From positions 806,001 to 870,000 of the forward strand of contig NZ_CP025794.1 of the NCBI RefSeq assembly GCF_002906655.1: 64,000 bases of DNA, read 5' to 3'. A program made the position numbers and the translations under genes. Positions 28,347 to 36,208 of this stretch are shown piece by piece; position 1 is the stretch's first letter, and each line of letters starts with the position of its first letter. The DNA is from Vibrio hyugaensis (GTDB lineage: Bacteria > Pseudomonadota > Gammaproteobacteria > Enterobacterales > Vibrionaceae). The notes under the pieces were generated by a model that worked only from the letters and a program-made list of their open reading frames with translations, was not told where the DNA came from and searched no databases.

Positions 28347-29141
28347 ATGAATCAAGTTGTAGATATTAATTGGTTTGAGCTCGCACTTTTTAGTTTGATC
28401 CTTATCGTTCCCTTTGCCATTAATGCTCGATACAAATTAGGCATAGCCAAAGACACTGCCATCAGTGTTGCCCGTATGACCGTACAACTGCTCTTAGTGG
28501 GTGTTTATCTTGAGTACCTATTTAAACTGAATAGCTTAACTGTGAATCTTGTCTGGTTGTTGGTCATGATTGTCGTTGGGGCGAGTTCGATTGTAGGCAA
28601 AGCGAACCTTCCCAAAAGACCGCTAATGCTCCCTCTCATCACAGGCTTAACGTGCAGCCTTTTTCCCCTACTCGCTGGCATAATCTTAGGCTTGGTAAAA
28701 CCGGTCCCCTTCTACAACGCCCAGTACTTAATTCCTTTAGCTGGCATGCTGTTAGGGAACAGTTTGAGTAGTAATATTGTTGCTTTGCAAAACCTATTCA
28801 CTGCGTTTGAACAACGAAAATCCGAGTACGAAGCCGCTATCTCACTTGGCGCTTCACCAAAATACGCGTCATTCCCTTTCCTTCAAGAAGCACTACGTAA
28901 GTCGCTTGCCCCAATCCTCGCCTCTATGGCAACAACAGGGTTAGTGACCCTTCCTGGGATGATGACAGGCCAAATCCTTGGTGGAGCTAGCCCAATGGTG
29001 GCAATTAAGTATCAATTGGTAATCATGTTGGCGATTTTCGTCATGCTAAGTGTGTCTGTTGCGATTACATTGGAAATGACATTGAGCTGTGTACAAACAA
29101 GAGAAGGTCGCGTGAAAGTTAAGTTTATCAACAAGGATTAA
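28347..29141 (+). CDS. fetB: FetB-type ABC-transporter permease (UPF0014)
   Basis: This inner-membrane protein of 264 residues has about seven hydrophobic segments. Family motifs are ARYKLGIAKDTAISVARMTVQLLLVGVYL near the start, PLAGMLLGNSLSSNIVALQNL in the middle and the EYEAAISLGAS/EALRKSLAPILASMATTGLVTLPGMMTGQILGG block. In E. coli FetB pairs with the ATPase FetA and exports iron, giving resistance to peroxide. Here no fetA neighbours it: the upstream gene is torE on the other strand and downstream is a small orphan frame. The ATPase may be elsewhere. The ATG has GAGGG upstream. Confidence 0.82.
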   Translation: MNQVVDINWFELALFSLILIVPFAINARYKLGIAKDTAISVARMTVQLLLVGVYLEYLFKLNSLTVNLVWLLVMIVVGASSIVGKANLPKRPLMLPLITGLTCSLFPLLAGIILGLVKPVPFYNAQYLIPLAGMLLGNSLSSNIVALQNLFTAFEQRKSEYEAAISLGASPKYASFPFLQEALRKSLAPILASMATTGLVTLPGMMTGQILGGASPMVAIKYQLVIMLAIFVMLSVSVAITLEMTLSCVQTREGRVKVKFINKD

Positions 29142-29231
29142 CTAGTCGAATGGCGAATACATGACCACATAAGCGTCTCATTTTATGAATTTTTCTTGTT
29201 CCAAAAAGATACACACGATCTTTAAGACAGG

Positions 29232-29254
29232 TTATCCACAGAAAATGTGGATAA
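29232..29254. promoter_or_regulatory. Inverted pair of consensus DnaA boxes
   Basis: TTATCCACA (29232-29240) and TGTGGATAA (29246-29254) are two perfect consensus 9-mers head to head, 5 bases apart. They lie in the noncoding stretch after fetB. The pair can also fold as a hairpin, but it has no T-run and so is unlikely to be a terminator. Confidence 0.6.
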
Positions 29255-29396
29255 ACCACTAAAACCCATAAGCAACCAGAAACATAACATCAATTAGAAG
29301 CCATTATCTCCCACGGCCCCAAATGGTCATAAAGCAGTCATTCAACTGACATATGGAGACTCTAGAGTGCAGTTAACCACAAAGGGAGGAGTCACT

Positions 29397-29534
29397 ATGG
29401 ATAAGTTAATCATGCAGGAAAACGCAGATGAATTGCTGTCAGATTCACCAGTGGACTGGTTGGTACAAGAGCCGGGAGAAATAACGTCTCACTGGAATCC
29501 GAAGGAGTTTGGTATTAACGAAGAGTTAATCTAA
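29397..29534 (+). CDS. Small acidic protein of 45 residues, function unknown
   Basis: An ATG with a very strong ribosome site (GGGAGGAG, six bases upstream) opens a frame reading MDKLIMQENADELLSDSPVD through to a stop at 29534. It is acidic, has two or three Trp (VDWLV, SHWNPKEFG) and no membrane segment. A good rho-independent terminator follows 23 bases after the stop, which gives a complete small transcription unit. I do not recognise the family. Confidence 0.68.
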   Translation: MDKLIMQENADELLSDSPVDWLVQEPGEITSHWNPKEFGINEELI

Positions 29535-29557
29535 CCCTTTCAAACGGCAGATAAAAG

Positions 29558-29585
29558 AAAGGCAAGCCCAAGTTGGCTTGCCTTT
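29558..29585. terminator. Bidirectional terminator between the small gene and focA
   Basis: AAAGGCAAGCC and GGCTTGCCTTT enclose CAAGTT; TTTTT follows on the plus strand. Confidence 0.88.
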
Positions 29586-29592
29586 TTCAATT

Positions 29593-30453
29593 CTATTTAA
29601 GGTGCTTATCTTCATCGCGTAGATAAATCATCCAATACCACATGCCTACGAAGACACCGCCACCAATGATATTGCCAATCGTTACAGGAATAAGATTGTT
29701 CATAATAAAGCCAACCATATTCAAATCTGCATAATCTGCGATATTCGCGCCTGTCATTTGCCAGAACGATTCTGGAGCGAAGTATTTAATACCAATCGCC
29801 ATCGGCACTTGGAACATGTTTGCAATACAGTGTTCAAAACCTGCTGATACAAACATCGCTACAGGCAGAATCATAACGGCAATTTTGTCTGTTAGCGTAC
29901 GACCACTGAAGGTCATCCAAACCGCGATACAAACTAAAACGTTACACATGATGCCCAGCGCAATCGCTTGGAAGAAGCCATGATGCAGTTTGTGCTGAGA
30001 AATAGCCATCGCATTCAGACCTACTTGGCCACCATCGAACATATATTGCTTAGTGATCAACATACATACCACCAGCAATATTGCGCCAACCATGTTACCG
30101 AAGTACACAACCAGCCAATTCTTCATTAAGGCTTTCCATGAAATCTTGCCGCTTGCGCGTGCAACCAGTGTGAGTACAGAACTGGTAAACAACTCACCAC
30201 CTGTAACCACGACTAGAATAAGACCAAGACTAAAAGCCAAACCACCGATTAAGCGAGTAATACCCCAAGGCATATCGCCCGCACCAGTGGTAACGGTTGT
30301 ATAGAAAATGAAAGCGATACCGATATGAAGACCTGCTGAAATAGCGAGCAGAAAAGACTTCATTGGGGCTTTAGTCGCTTTGCCAACACCTACTTCGGCG
30401 GCACGTTCAGCAGCCTGAGGTGGTAAGAGTGAGTCAAACTGATTGAAGTTCAT
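29593..30453 (-). CDS. focA: Formate channel FocA
   Basis: FocA is an inner-membrane pentameric formate/nitrite-family channel. The start at 30453 gives MNFNQFDSLLPPQAAERAAEVGVGKATKAP, which lines up with E. coli FocA; the frame continues to 30519 but those residues are not conserved in form. There are six transmembrane helices in 286 residues. Family signatures are AISAGLHIGIAFIFYTTVTTG near residue 35, GNMVGAILLVV, GIMCNVLVCIAVWM and GFEHCIANMF (the conserved His lies here). No pflB or pflA gene adjoins it, so it is a stand-alone unit; the ribosome site is weak. Confidence 0.93.
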   Translation of the reverse strand: MNFNQFDSLLPPQAAERAAEVGVGKATKAPMKSFLLAISAGLHIGIAFIFYTTVTTGAGDMPWGITRLIGGLAFSLGLILVVVTGGELFTSSVLTLVARASGKISWKALMKNWLVVYFGNMVGAILLVVCMLITKQYMFDGGQVGLNAMAISQHKLHHGFFQAIALGIMCNVLVCIAVWMTFSGRTLTDKIAVMILPVAMFVSAGFEHCIANMFQVPMAIGIKYFAPESFWQMTGANIADYADLNMVGFIMNNLIPVTIGNIIGGGVFVGMWYWMIYLRDEDKHLK

Positions 30454-30752
30454 GGAAGTGTAACATTTAGAAACAATTAACGAGGCGCGGATAATCGCTC
30501 CATTTCCAGAGTTTTTCAAGGGCTATTTTTCATGTTTACTAAATTTGTTGTTGCCGAGAGAGTGATCGATAAAACTCAACTATGAGTTCTTGTCTTAACC
30601 ATCATTAATATTTGGGAGCGATGTTTACCATCGAATAAAAATTCCGCGTTATATCAGGCCGATAGCGCCACACTTAACACTTCTCACGGTTTTCTATTGC
30701 TCAACCTAAGTTTTCAGACTAGCTTGGATAAAAAAGCACAAAGGAATTACCT

Positions 30753-30989
30753 ATGAAATATTCAGCTGACCACATCGCCGAACTGAACCTACTTCTTCAA
30801 TTCGACTTAACCAGTGCAGCTACGGGCATTAAAGTCCATAAAGAAGCTTCAGAAGACATGCAGGCAGCGGTTGCCCGCCTATACGAAAAACAACTATGCA
30901 CTCAGCCTGATGGTGGTTATTTAACCGACGAAGGAATCGAAGTTGCAGAACATGCCGACAAGATCCTTCGAGTTCTTTCAGCAGAGTAA
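30753..30989 (+). CDS. TIGR02647-type small protein, function unknown
   Basis: The 78-residue product has no membrane segment. The N terminus reads MKYSADHIAELNLLLQFDLT, and the rest resembles a small winged-helix or helix-rich fold with a beta-turn (QPDGGYLTDEGIEVAEHADKI). I recall this pattern as the TIGR02647 family of Vibrio and Pseudomonas, which has no assigned role. AAAGGAATT precedes the ATG. Its native terminator, 30 bases downstream, has been split by an insertion sequence. Confidence 0.7.
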   Translation: MKYSADHIAELNLLLQFDLTSAATGIKVHKEASEDMQAAVARLYEKQLCTQPDGGYLTDEGIEVAEHADKILRVLSAE

Positions 30990-31017
30990 TCTCACAAGTT
31001 TGTTCCAATCTTCTTAG

Positions 31018-31037
31018 TAAAAAGCCACCCTTTTCGG
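31018..31037. terminator. Left half of a terminator split by the insertion sequence
   Basis: AAAAAGCCACC plus CTTTTCGG is the 5' arm and loop of a hairpin whose other arm, GGTGGCTTTTCTGTTTTT, lies at 32550-32567. Without the element and one copy of the target repeat the two join as AAAAGCCACC-CTTTTC-GGTGGCTTTT, a strong terminator between two convergent genes. Confidence 0.82.
31028..31037 (+). repeat. Target-site duplication, left copy
   Basis: CCCTTTTCGG directly precedes the left end of the element; an identical 10-mer follows the right end at 32542-32551. Confidence 0.92.
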
Positions 31038-31052
31038 CTGTCTCTTATACAC

Positions 31053-31086
31053 AAATCCCCAAGCTTGTAGCTTGGGGATTTTTTTT
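31053..31086 (+). terminator. Terminator inside the left end of the element
   Basis: The 12-base arms AAATCCCCAAGC and GCTTGGGGATTT with loop TTGTA are followed by eight T. It would stop transcripts entering from the upstream gene before they reach the transposase. Confidence 0.9.
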
Positions 31087-31143
31087 GAACTCTTTCACGT
31101 GTGTGTGATCTGATCACTTAGTAATCCTTACTGAAACACTAAG

Positions 31144-32522
31144 ATGACACACTCAGACGCTAAACTTTGGGCACAAGAACAATTTGGACAAGCACAACTT
31201 AAAGACCCTCGAAGAACACAACGCCTCATCAGTTTAGCGACTTCCATTGCTAATCAACCAGGAGTCTCCGTGGCTAAACTTCCTTTTTCTCCCGCCGATA
31301 TGGAAGGTGCATATCGCTTTATCCGCAATGAAAACATCGATGCAAAAGACATCGCAGAAGCAGGCTTTCAATCAACTGTATCCCGAGCTAACGAGCATGA
31401 GGAATTACTCGCGCTTGAAGATACAACAACGCTCAGTTTTCCGCATCGAAGTATAAAAGATGAACTCGGGCACACGAATCAAGGCGATAGAATTCGAGCT
31501 CTCCACGTACATTCGACGTTACTTTTTGCACCACAAAGTCAGACCATTGTTGGCCTGATAGAGCAGCAACGATGGAGCCGAGATATTACTAAGCGTGGGC
31601 AAAAGCACCAACACGCGACTCGTCCTTATAAGGAGAAAGAGAGTTACAAATGGGAGCAAGCTTCTCGCCGTGTCGTTGAACGCCTAGGGGATAAAATGTT
31701 AGATGTTATCTCGGTCTGTGACCGAGAAGCTGACCTATTCGAATACTTAACTTATAAACGTCAACATCAGCAGCGTTTTGTCGTTCGTTCAATGCAAAGT
31801 CGTTGTCTAGAAGAGCACGCTCAAAAGCTTTACGACTATGCGCAAGCGTTACCAAGCGTCGAGACAAAAGAGCTTACCATCCCCCAAAAAGGAGGGAGAA
31901 AAGCGAGAGATGTAAAGCTTGATGTTAAATATGGTCAGGTGACATTAAAGGCTCCGGCAAACAAAAAAGAGCACGCAGGCATACCTGTTTATTATGTTGG
32001 TTGCCTTGAGCAAGGGACATCAAAAGACAAGTTAGCATGGCACCTCTTGACGTCGGAGCCAATAAACAACGTTGAAGACGCTATGAGAATTATCGGTTAT
32101 TACGAGCGCAGATGGCTGATTGAAGATTTTCATAAAGTCTGGAAAAGTGAAGGGACAGATGTGGAGTCACTCAGGCTACAAAGTAAAGATAACTTAGAGA
32201 GATTAAGTGTCATCTATGCCTTTGTTGCTACGCGTTTATTGGCGTTACGCTTCATTAAAGAAGTTGATGAGCTAACGAAAGAAAGTTGTGAAAAGGTATT
32301 GGGCAAAAAGCTTGGAAGCTACTGTGGTTGAAACTAGAAAGTAAGACGTTACCTAAAGAAGTGCCCGATATGGGCTGGGCGTACAAAAATCTCGCTAAAT
32401 TAGGCGGTTGGAAAGATACCAAGAGGACGGGTAGAGCTTCAATAAAGGTGCTTTGGGAAGGATGGTTTAAACTACAAACCATCCTTGAAGGCTACGAACT
32501 CGCAATGTCTCTTGATCACTAG
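31144..32522 (+). pseudogene. IS4-family transposase with a C-terminal frameshift
   Basis: This is a DDE transposase of the Tn5 type. Catalytic residues are visible: Asp93 in LEDTTTLSF, Asp193 in SVCDREADLF and Glu327 within the YREK signature (Tyr320, Arg323, Glu327, Lys334). The frame runs to a stop at 32331 just after KKLGSYCG. The remaining C terminus continues in the -1 frame (LWLKLESKTLPKEVPDMGWAYKNLAKLGG) to 32522. The break is at a run of five A (32305-32309); a sixth A would read KKAWKLLWLKLESK and give 459 residues, close to the 476 of Tn5. The lost part corresponds to the dimerisation region of Tn5 transposase. A programmed -1 shift at AAAAAG is possible but the base before it is C, not the A of the best slippery site. 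Confidence 0.88.
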
Positions 32523-32540
32523 ACTTGTGATCAAGAGACA
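32506..32540. repeat. 14-bp inverted repeat forming the right end of the element
   Basis: TGTCTCTTGATCAC (32506-32519) and GTGATCAAGAGACA (32527-32540) are perfect complements around a 7-base loop that holds the transposase stop codon. The outer arm is the terminal repeat itself; the inner arm encodes the last codons (MSLDH). Confidence 0.92.
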
Positions 32541-32541
32541 G

Positions 32542-32551
32542 CCCTTTTCGG
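32542..32551 (+). repeat. Target-site duplication, right copy
   Basis: CCCTTTTCGG is identical to 31028-31037. The following GTGGCTTTT is the second arm of the split terminator. Confidence 0.92.
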
Positions 32552-32585
32552 TGGCTTTTCTGTTTTTGTCATTCGTTCTGAATTC

Positions 32586-33011
32586 TTATTGGGCGATCAG
32601 CTTTTTCATTTTGCCGTAAGGTTTGACCTTGTCATAAACCCAATTAAAGCCAGTTGCATAAAACAAAAAGAAGATTAAGAATCCAGCTTCTAATGCGAGT
32701 GCTTGCAGCAATGTAATTTGTAAGAACCACGCAATGACCGGAATGGTGATAAATATCAACCCACCTTCAAATCCAACCGTGTGACCAATACGCACCATTA
32801 AACTTCTTTCTTCTCGGTTTGACCCAAACCATTTGTCAAAATACAAATTGTAAATGTAATTCCAGACTACCGTATACAAGCTCAACCCAATACCAACGAC
32901 AGCCAAATCGCTTGAGCCTTTCCCTGTGACAAGTGAAGCCGCTGGGATAATCATCGCCAATGCAAACAGCTCAAATAGGATAGCGTGAAAGATACGTTCG
33001 TTACGTGCCAT
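32586..33011 (-). CDS. PACE-family efflux transporter (chlorhexidine exporter type)
   Basis: This is a small inner-membrane drug exporter, 141 residues with four transmembrane helices arranged as two tandem BTP (bacterial transmembrane pair) domains: residues 1-70 (RIFHAILFELFALAMIIPAASLVTGKG, YTVVWNYIYNLYFDKWFG) and 75-141 (RIGHTVGFEGGLIFITIPVIAWFL, ATGFNWVYDKVKP). The conserved Glu of helix 1 (FELFAL), which is essential in AceI, is present, as are the two Trp-Asn/Tyr-Asp motifs. A LysR-type gene is divergent 89 bases away, the same pairing as AceI with AceR in Acinetobacter. A Vibrio parahaemolyticus homologue has been shown to export chlorhexidine, as I recall. Confidence 0.9.
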   Translation of the reverse strand: MARNERIFHAILFELFALAMIIPAASLVTGKGSSDLAVVGIGLSLYTVVWNYIYNLYFDKWFGSNREERSLMVRIGHTVGFEGGLIFITIPVIAWFLQITLLQALALEAGFLIFFLFYATGFNWVYDKVKPYGKMKKLIAQ

Positions 33012-33100
33012 GTGTTTTTACCTAAATTGTTCTACTCAATGGCTGACATTTTATCTATCATCTAGATAAGTAAAAGTTAGATACCATCGGTAAAAACGAT

Positions 33101-33976
33101 ATGTTTACTATTGAACAACTACAGGCCTTTGTCGCAACTTCTGAAGCAGGATCTTTCTCTGCAGCTGCACGAAAACTTGGACGAGCTCAGTCCGTGGTAA
33201 GCCAACACGTGATGAACATGGAGCTCGATTGTGGCGTCGATCTGTTTGATAGAACAGGACGCTACCCAAAACTCACCGAAAAAGGCCATGAACTTTTGCC
33301 CTACGCGTTAGCCACCATCAGTCAACTCGACCGACTGAATAACAAAGCATCTCAATTGTTTTCACCACACGCGACGCAGTTTATTCTTGCGGTTGACGAA
33401 GGCATCCCACTGACTAACCTACCCCAAGCACTCAAAAATCTAGAGCAACAATTCCCATATATCCAAGTTGAGTGTTTAACAGGCTCCAGTCCAGATATCA
33501 TCGAACTCGTTAAATCAGGTCGAGCAACCACCGGTATTATTCTCAGCGACTTACAAATGCCACAGAATATCGATTACTCAAACCTAGGTAATATCGGTTT
33601 TGACGTTTTTGTTTCTTCCCAGCATCCTTTAGCGAAACAAAAAGTGCGTCATATCGATGAGTTAAAGCAGCATAGACAACTGGTTATACGTTCAAAAAAT
33701 ACCGATACGAGCGGACTCAATCAGGCGGTTAGCCCAGATATCTGGTACGCTGATAATTATTACATCTTATTAGAACTGGCAAATAAGGGATTTGGTTGGT
33801 GTTTTCTTCCAAACCATTTGGTGTTACATGCACCCAATACGCTGATCAAAATTGGCGAAGAATTCACAAAACTGGCATGGCAAGTCAACATCGATCTGAT
33901 ACAACATCAGAAATGGCACTCCGATCCTCTACACCAACAAGCCAGATTAGAATTACAAACCCTGTTTGAATCTTAA
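33101..33976 (+). CDS. LysR-family transcriptional regulator
   Basis: The product is 291 residues. An N-terminal winged helix-turn-helix (FTIEQLQAFVATSEAGSFSAAARKLGRAQSVVSQHV, residues 2-37) is followed by the usual linker helix and a two-lobed effector domain (from about residue 90). It is divergent from the PACE exporter gene and probably controls it, with the drug or a polyamine as inducer. The 89-base gap between the two starts is small and would hold both promoters. Downstream genes are 28 bases away and might be read through. Confidence 0.9.
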   Translation: MFTIEQLQAFVATSEAGSFSAAARKLGRAQSVVSQHVMNMELDCGVDLFDRTGRYPKLTEKGHELLPYALATISQLDRLNNKASQLFSPHATQFILAVDEGIPLTNLPQALKNLEQQFPYIQVECLTGSSPDIIELVKSGRATTGIILSDLQMPQNIDYSNLGNIGFDVFVSSQHPLAKQKVRHIDELKQHRQLVIRSKNTDTSGLNQAVSPDIWYADNYYILLELANKGFGWCFLPNHLVLHAPNTLIKIGEEFTKLAWQVNIDLIQHQKWHSDPLHQQARLELQTLFES

Positions 33977-34004
33977 TCAGGGATGAAGAAGTAGGAACTT
34001 ACAG

Positions 34005-34832
34005 ATGGCAAATACATTGATCGTCGGCGCAGGCTGGTTAGGCACACCACTTGCACAAACGCTTACTGACCAAGGACATCAAGTTATCGTCACTCGACGC
34101 AGCCAAACTCGATTGGATGAGTTTCCAATACCTTCCGTTCAAACTGCTCTGCTCGATCTCAATGAACCGAACTCTGAGCAGCGACTCATTGATATCATCA
34201 AACAGCACCATATCGAACGTATTGTCGGCGCTTTCCCTCCTGGCTTTCGTAAAGGAAATGGGCAAGAGTACGCACAGCAATGGCATCGCTTAAGTAAAGC
34301 GGTAAAAGTGAGTAGCGTTGAAAAGATTTTGATGGTCAGCTCAACGACGGTATACCCAAACCTAGCCGTCGATATGAAAGAAGAAGACGCCACATTGGCA
34401 TTGGCCCAGACGAAAGAACACTTCTCTGACAACGCCCGCATTATGCTACAAGCTGAACAATACGTGATTGATTCCGGTATCGATTACGCCATCGTCCGTT
34501 GTAGTGGTTTAATCGGCTCTGACCGCCACCCTTCTCGCTTTGCACTGCGATTGAAACAAGTGAGCCGTAAAGCCCCTGCGAATATGGTGCATCAAAACGA
34601 TGCTGTGGCGGCAACGGCTTTCGCTCTCAATCAAATCAGCAATGAAGTTGTAAACGCCACAACGCCGAATACCGTCAGCAAAGCCGAATTTTACCAAGCG
34701 GCCATTACAAGAAGTGATTTAGATATTGCCCTCCCACCAGTCACTGAAACTGCCGATAAACGAATCCTTGCTGACAAGCTTATTGCGCTTGGCTACCAGT
34801 TCCAATTCAACTCAACGCTGGATGCACTATGA
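34005..34832 (+). CDS. NAD(P)-binding sugar-epimerase-like protein (extended SDR, YeeZ-type)
   Basis: The product is 275 residues with a Rossmann nucleotide-binding motif at the very N terminus, LIVGAGWLGTPLAQTLTDQGHQV (GxGxxG at residues 7-12). Segments MVSSTTVYPN (near residue 109) and the later YAIVRCSGLIG keep the Ser and substrate-binding elements of the epimerase/dehydratase family, but the classical YxxxK is not clear. There is no signal peptide. Substrate unknown. It overlaps the next gene by four bases (ATGA), so the two are translationally coupled. Confidence 0.78.
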   Translation: MANTLIVGAGWLGTPLAQTLTDQGHQVIVTRRSQTRLDEFPIPSVQTALLDLNEPNSEQRLIDIIKQHHIERIVGAFPPGFRKGNGQEYAQQWHRLSKAVKVSSVEKILMVSSTTVYPNLAVDMKEEDATLALAQTKEHFSDNARIMLQAEQYVIDSGIDYAIVRCSGLIGSDRHPSRFALRLKQVSRKAPANMVHQNDAVAATAFALNQISNEVVNATTPNTVSKAEFYQAAITRSDLDIALPPVTETADKRILADKLIALGYQFQFNSTLDAL

Positions 34833-35467
34833 AACTCTATCAACACATCGAAACCTTGTGGGACTACATGCAGCTCAAACATGACTTAAAATCGGCTGAC
34901 TGCTTGTTTGTTATGTGCAGTAATGACCTGCGTGTTGCTGAATACGCCGCTAAGCTTTACCACCAAAAACTTGCGCCCTTGATTGTGTTTTCTGGAGGTG
35001 AAGGGCGATTTACAGATGGCTTGTTTGAGAAAAGCGAAGCCGAAACCTTTGCTGAAATTGCGAGAATCGCTGGCGTCCCAGGTGAGTCCATTGTTGTAGA
35101 GACAAAATCGAGCAACAGCGGCGAGAATGTTCGATTCACTGAACAGTTGTTGATAGAAAAAGGGATCAGCTGTGATTCTCTGATTCTAGTTCAGAAGCCA
35201 TTTATGGAAAGACGCGCCATCGCCACTTTCGAAAAACAGTGGCAATCTTCATATTCACAACTACTAGTGACCTCAACCGCACATCCTTTCTTTGAATACA
35301 TCAATGAAGACATGCCGTTGATGATGGTTTTAGCCGCGTTAATGGAAGATTTTTCTAGGATTAAAACCTACCCAGAAAAAGGCTTTCAAACCGAGCAAGA
35401 AATTCCTGCTCACGTTGAATCGTCTTATCAAGCACTGCAAGAAAAGTTTAAATTTGGTCTAGCGTAA
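34829..35467 (+). CDS. YdcF-family protein (DUF218)
   Basis: This cytoplasmic protein has 212 residues and a Rossmann-like fold. DUF218 motifs are visible: ADCLFVMCSNDLRVAEYAAKLY near residue 24, IVFSGGEGRF near residue 52, SEAETFAEIARIAGVP, and SSNSGENVRFT near residue 96. E. coli YdcF binds S-adenosylmethionine, but the role of the family is not established. There is no membrane anchor here, unlike the ElyC/SanA branch. It is co-translated with the preceding epimerase-like gene, and a terminator follows. Confidence 0.82.
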   Translation: MKLYQHIETLWDYMQLKHDLKSADCLFVMCSNDLRVAEYAAKLYHQKLAPLIVFSGGEGRFTDGLFEKSEAETFAEIARIAGVPGESIVVETKSSNSGENVRFTEQLLIEKGISCDSLILVQKPFMERRAIATFEKQWQSSYSQLLVTSTAHPFFEYINEDMPLMMVLAALMEDFSRIKTYPEKGFQTEQEIPAHVESSYQALQEKFKFGLA

Positions 35468-35501
35468 TCCTTCGCTCAACCACCAGCTAATAAGCAATAA
35501 A

Positions 35502-35525
35502 AAAGCCACCAAATCTGGTGGCTTT
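35502..35525. terminator. Bidirectional terminator between the ydcF-like gene and tdk
   Basis: AAAGCCACCA and TGGTGGCTTT around AATC, with A and T runs on both sides. Confidence 0.88.
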
Positions 35526-35542
35526 CTCTTATCAAGAGCCGT

Positions 35543-36121
35543 TTATTTGCCAAGTGCTTCTTTGTAGTGCTGGCGACAAACCGATACGTAGCTGTCATTC
35601 CCACCAATAGCAACTTGATCACCTTCTTTGATAGCAACGCCGCTTTCGTCAGTACGAATCACCATATTTGCTTTACGGCCACAGTGACAGATAGTTTTTA
35701 ATTCGACCAATTTGTCAGCCCAAGACAATAGGTACTTGCTGCCTTCAAAAAGTTCGCCAAGAAAATCGGTACGAAGGCCATAACAAAGTACTGGAATATG
35801 AAGCTTATCAACCACCTCAGTTAGTTGGTAAACCTGTTCTTTTGACAAAAACTGACATTCATCAACCAAAATACAGTGGCGTTTTTCCACTTCATTCAGT
35901 GCAGCGATTTCTTGATATAGGTTGGAATCATGACGGAACAGCTGTGCGTCTGATTGCAAACCAATACGTGAACTTACCTTGCCAACACCGTAGCGATCAT
36001 CAAGTGCCGCAGTGAAAATCACTGGCGTCATACCGCGCTCTTGGTAGTTGAAAGAAGATTGAAGAAGAGTCGTTGATTTACCCGCGTTCATTGCCGAGTA
36101 ATAGAAATACATCTGAGCCAC
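35543..36121 (-). CDS. tdk: Thymidine kinase (type II)
   Basis: This is a salvage enzyme phosphorylating thymidine and deoxyuridine, 192 residues. The P-loop is SAMNAGKST at residues 8-16 and the Walker-B-like motif is [10 protein letters not shown] near residue 85. The lasso region holds the four zinc-binding Cys/His: CHCGRKA near residue 145 and VCRQHY near residue 183. It stands alone between two terminators, upstream of cysS on the other side. Confidence 0.96.
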   Translation of the reverse strand: MAQMYFYYSAMNAGKSTTLLQSSFNYQERGMTPVIFTAALDDRYGVGKVSSRIGLQSDAQLFRHDSNLYQEIAALNEVEKRHCILVDECQFLSKEQVYQLTEVVDKLHIPVLCYGLRTDFLGELFEGSKYLLSWADKLVELKTICHCGRKANMVIRTDESGVAIKEGDQVAIGGNDSYVSVCRQHYKEALGK

Positions 36122-36170
36122 AGAGCACTACCTTCGTTAAAGTTTAGAATTTATAAAAGCTTGTAAAGAA

Positions 36171-36197
36171 AAGGGCTGAATCATCAGCCCCTTTTTA
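36171..36197 (-). terminator. Terminator of cysS
   Basis: On the minus strand AAGGGGCTGA, TGAT, TCAGCCCTTTTC forms a stem with a T-run. Confidence 0.78.
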
Positions 36198-36208
36198 AGA
36201 TTCAATCG

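Larger units (their letters stand above)
31038..32541 (+). mobile_element. IS50-like insertion sequence, IS4 family, 1504 bp
   Basis: The ends are CTGTCTCTTATACACAAAT on the left (31038-31056) and CTGTCTCTTGATCACAAGT on the right read inward (32541-32523), identical at 15 of 19 positions. They resemble the outside and inside ends of IS50 of Tn5. A perfect 10-bp target duplication flanks the element, so the insertion is recent and bounded exactly. Inside is one transposase gene, frameshifted near its end. GATC sites at 31107 and 31112 (before the gene) and in the right end suggest Dam-methylation control as in IS50. A strong terminator lies just inside the left end. The host site is the loop of a bidirectional terminator. 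Confidence 0.95.

Noticed and set aside
29221..29254. DnaA-box pair taken as a terminator of fetB
   Set aside because: The stem lacks a T-run on both strands and both arms are exact DnaA 9-mers.
31038..31056. CTGTCTCTTATACACA matches the Tn5 mosaic end used in sequencing adapters
   Set aside because: It is not an adapter artefact: it is one end of a full element with a transposase gene, a matching right end and a 10-bp target duplication.
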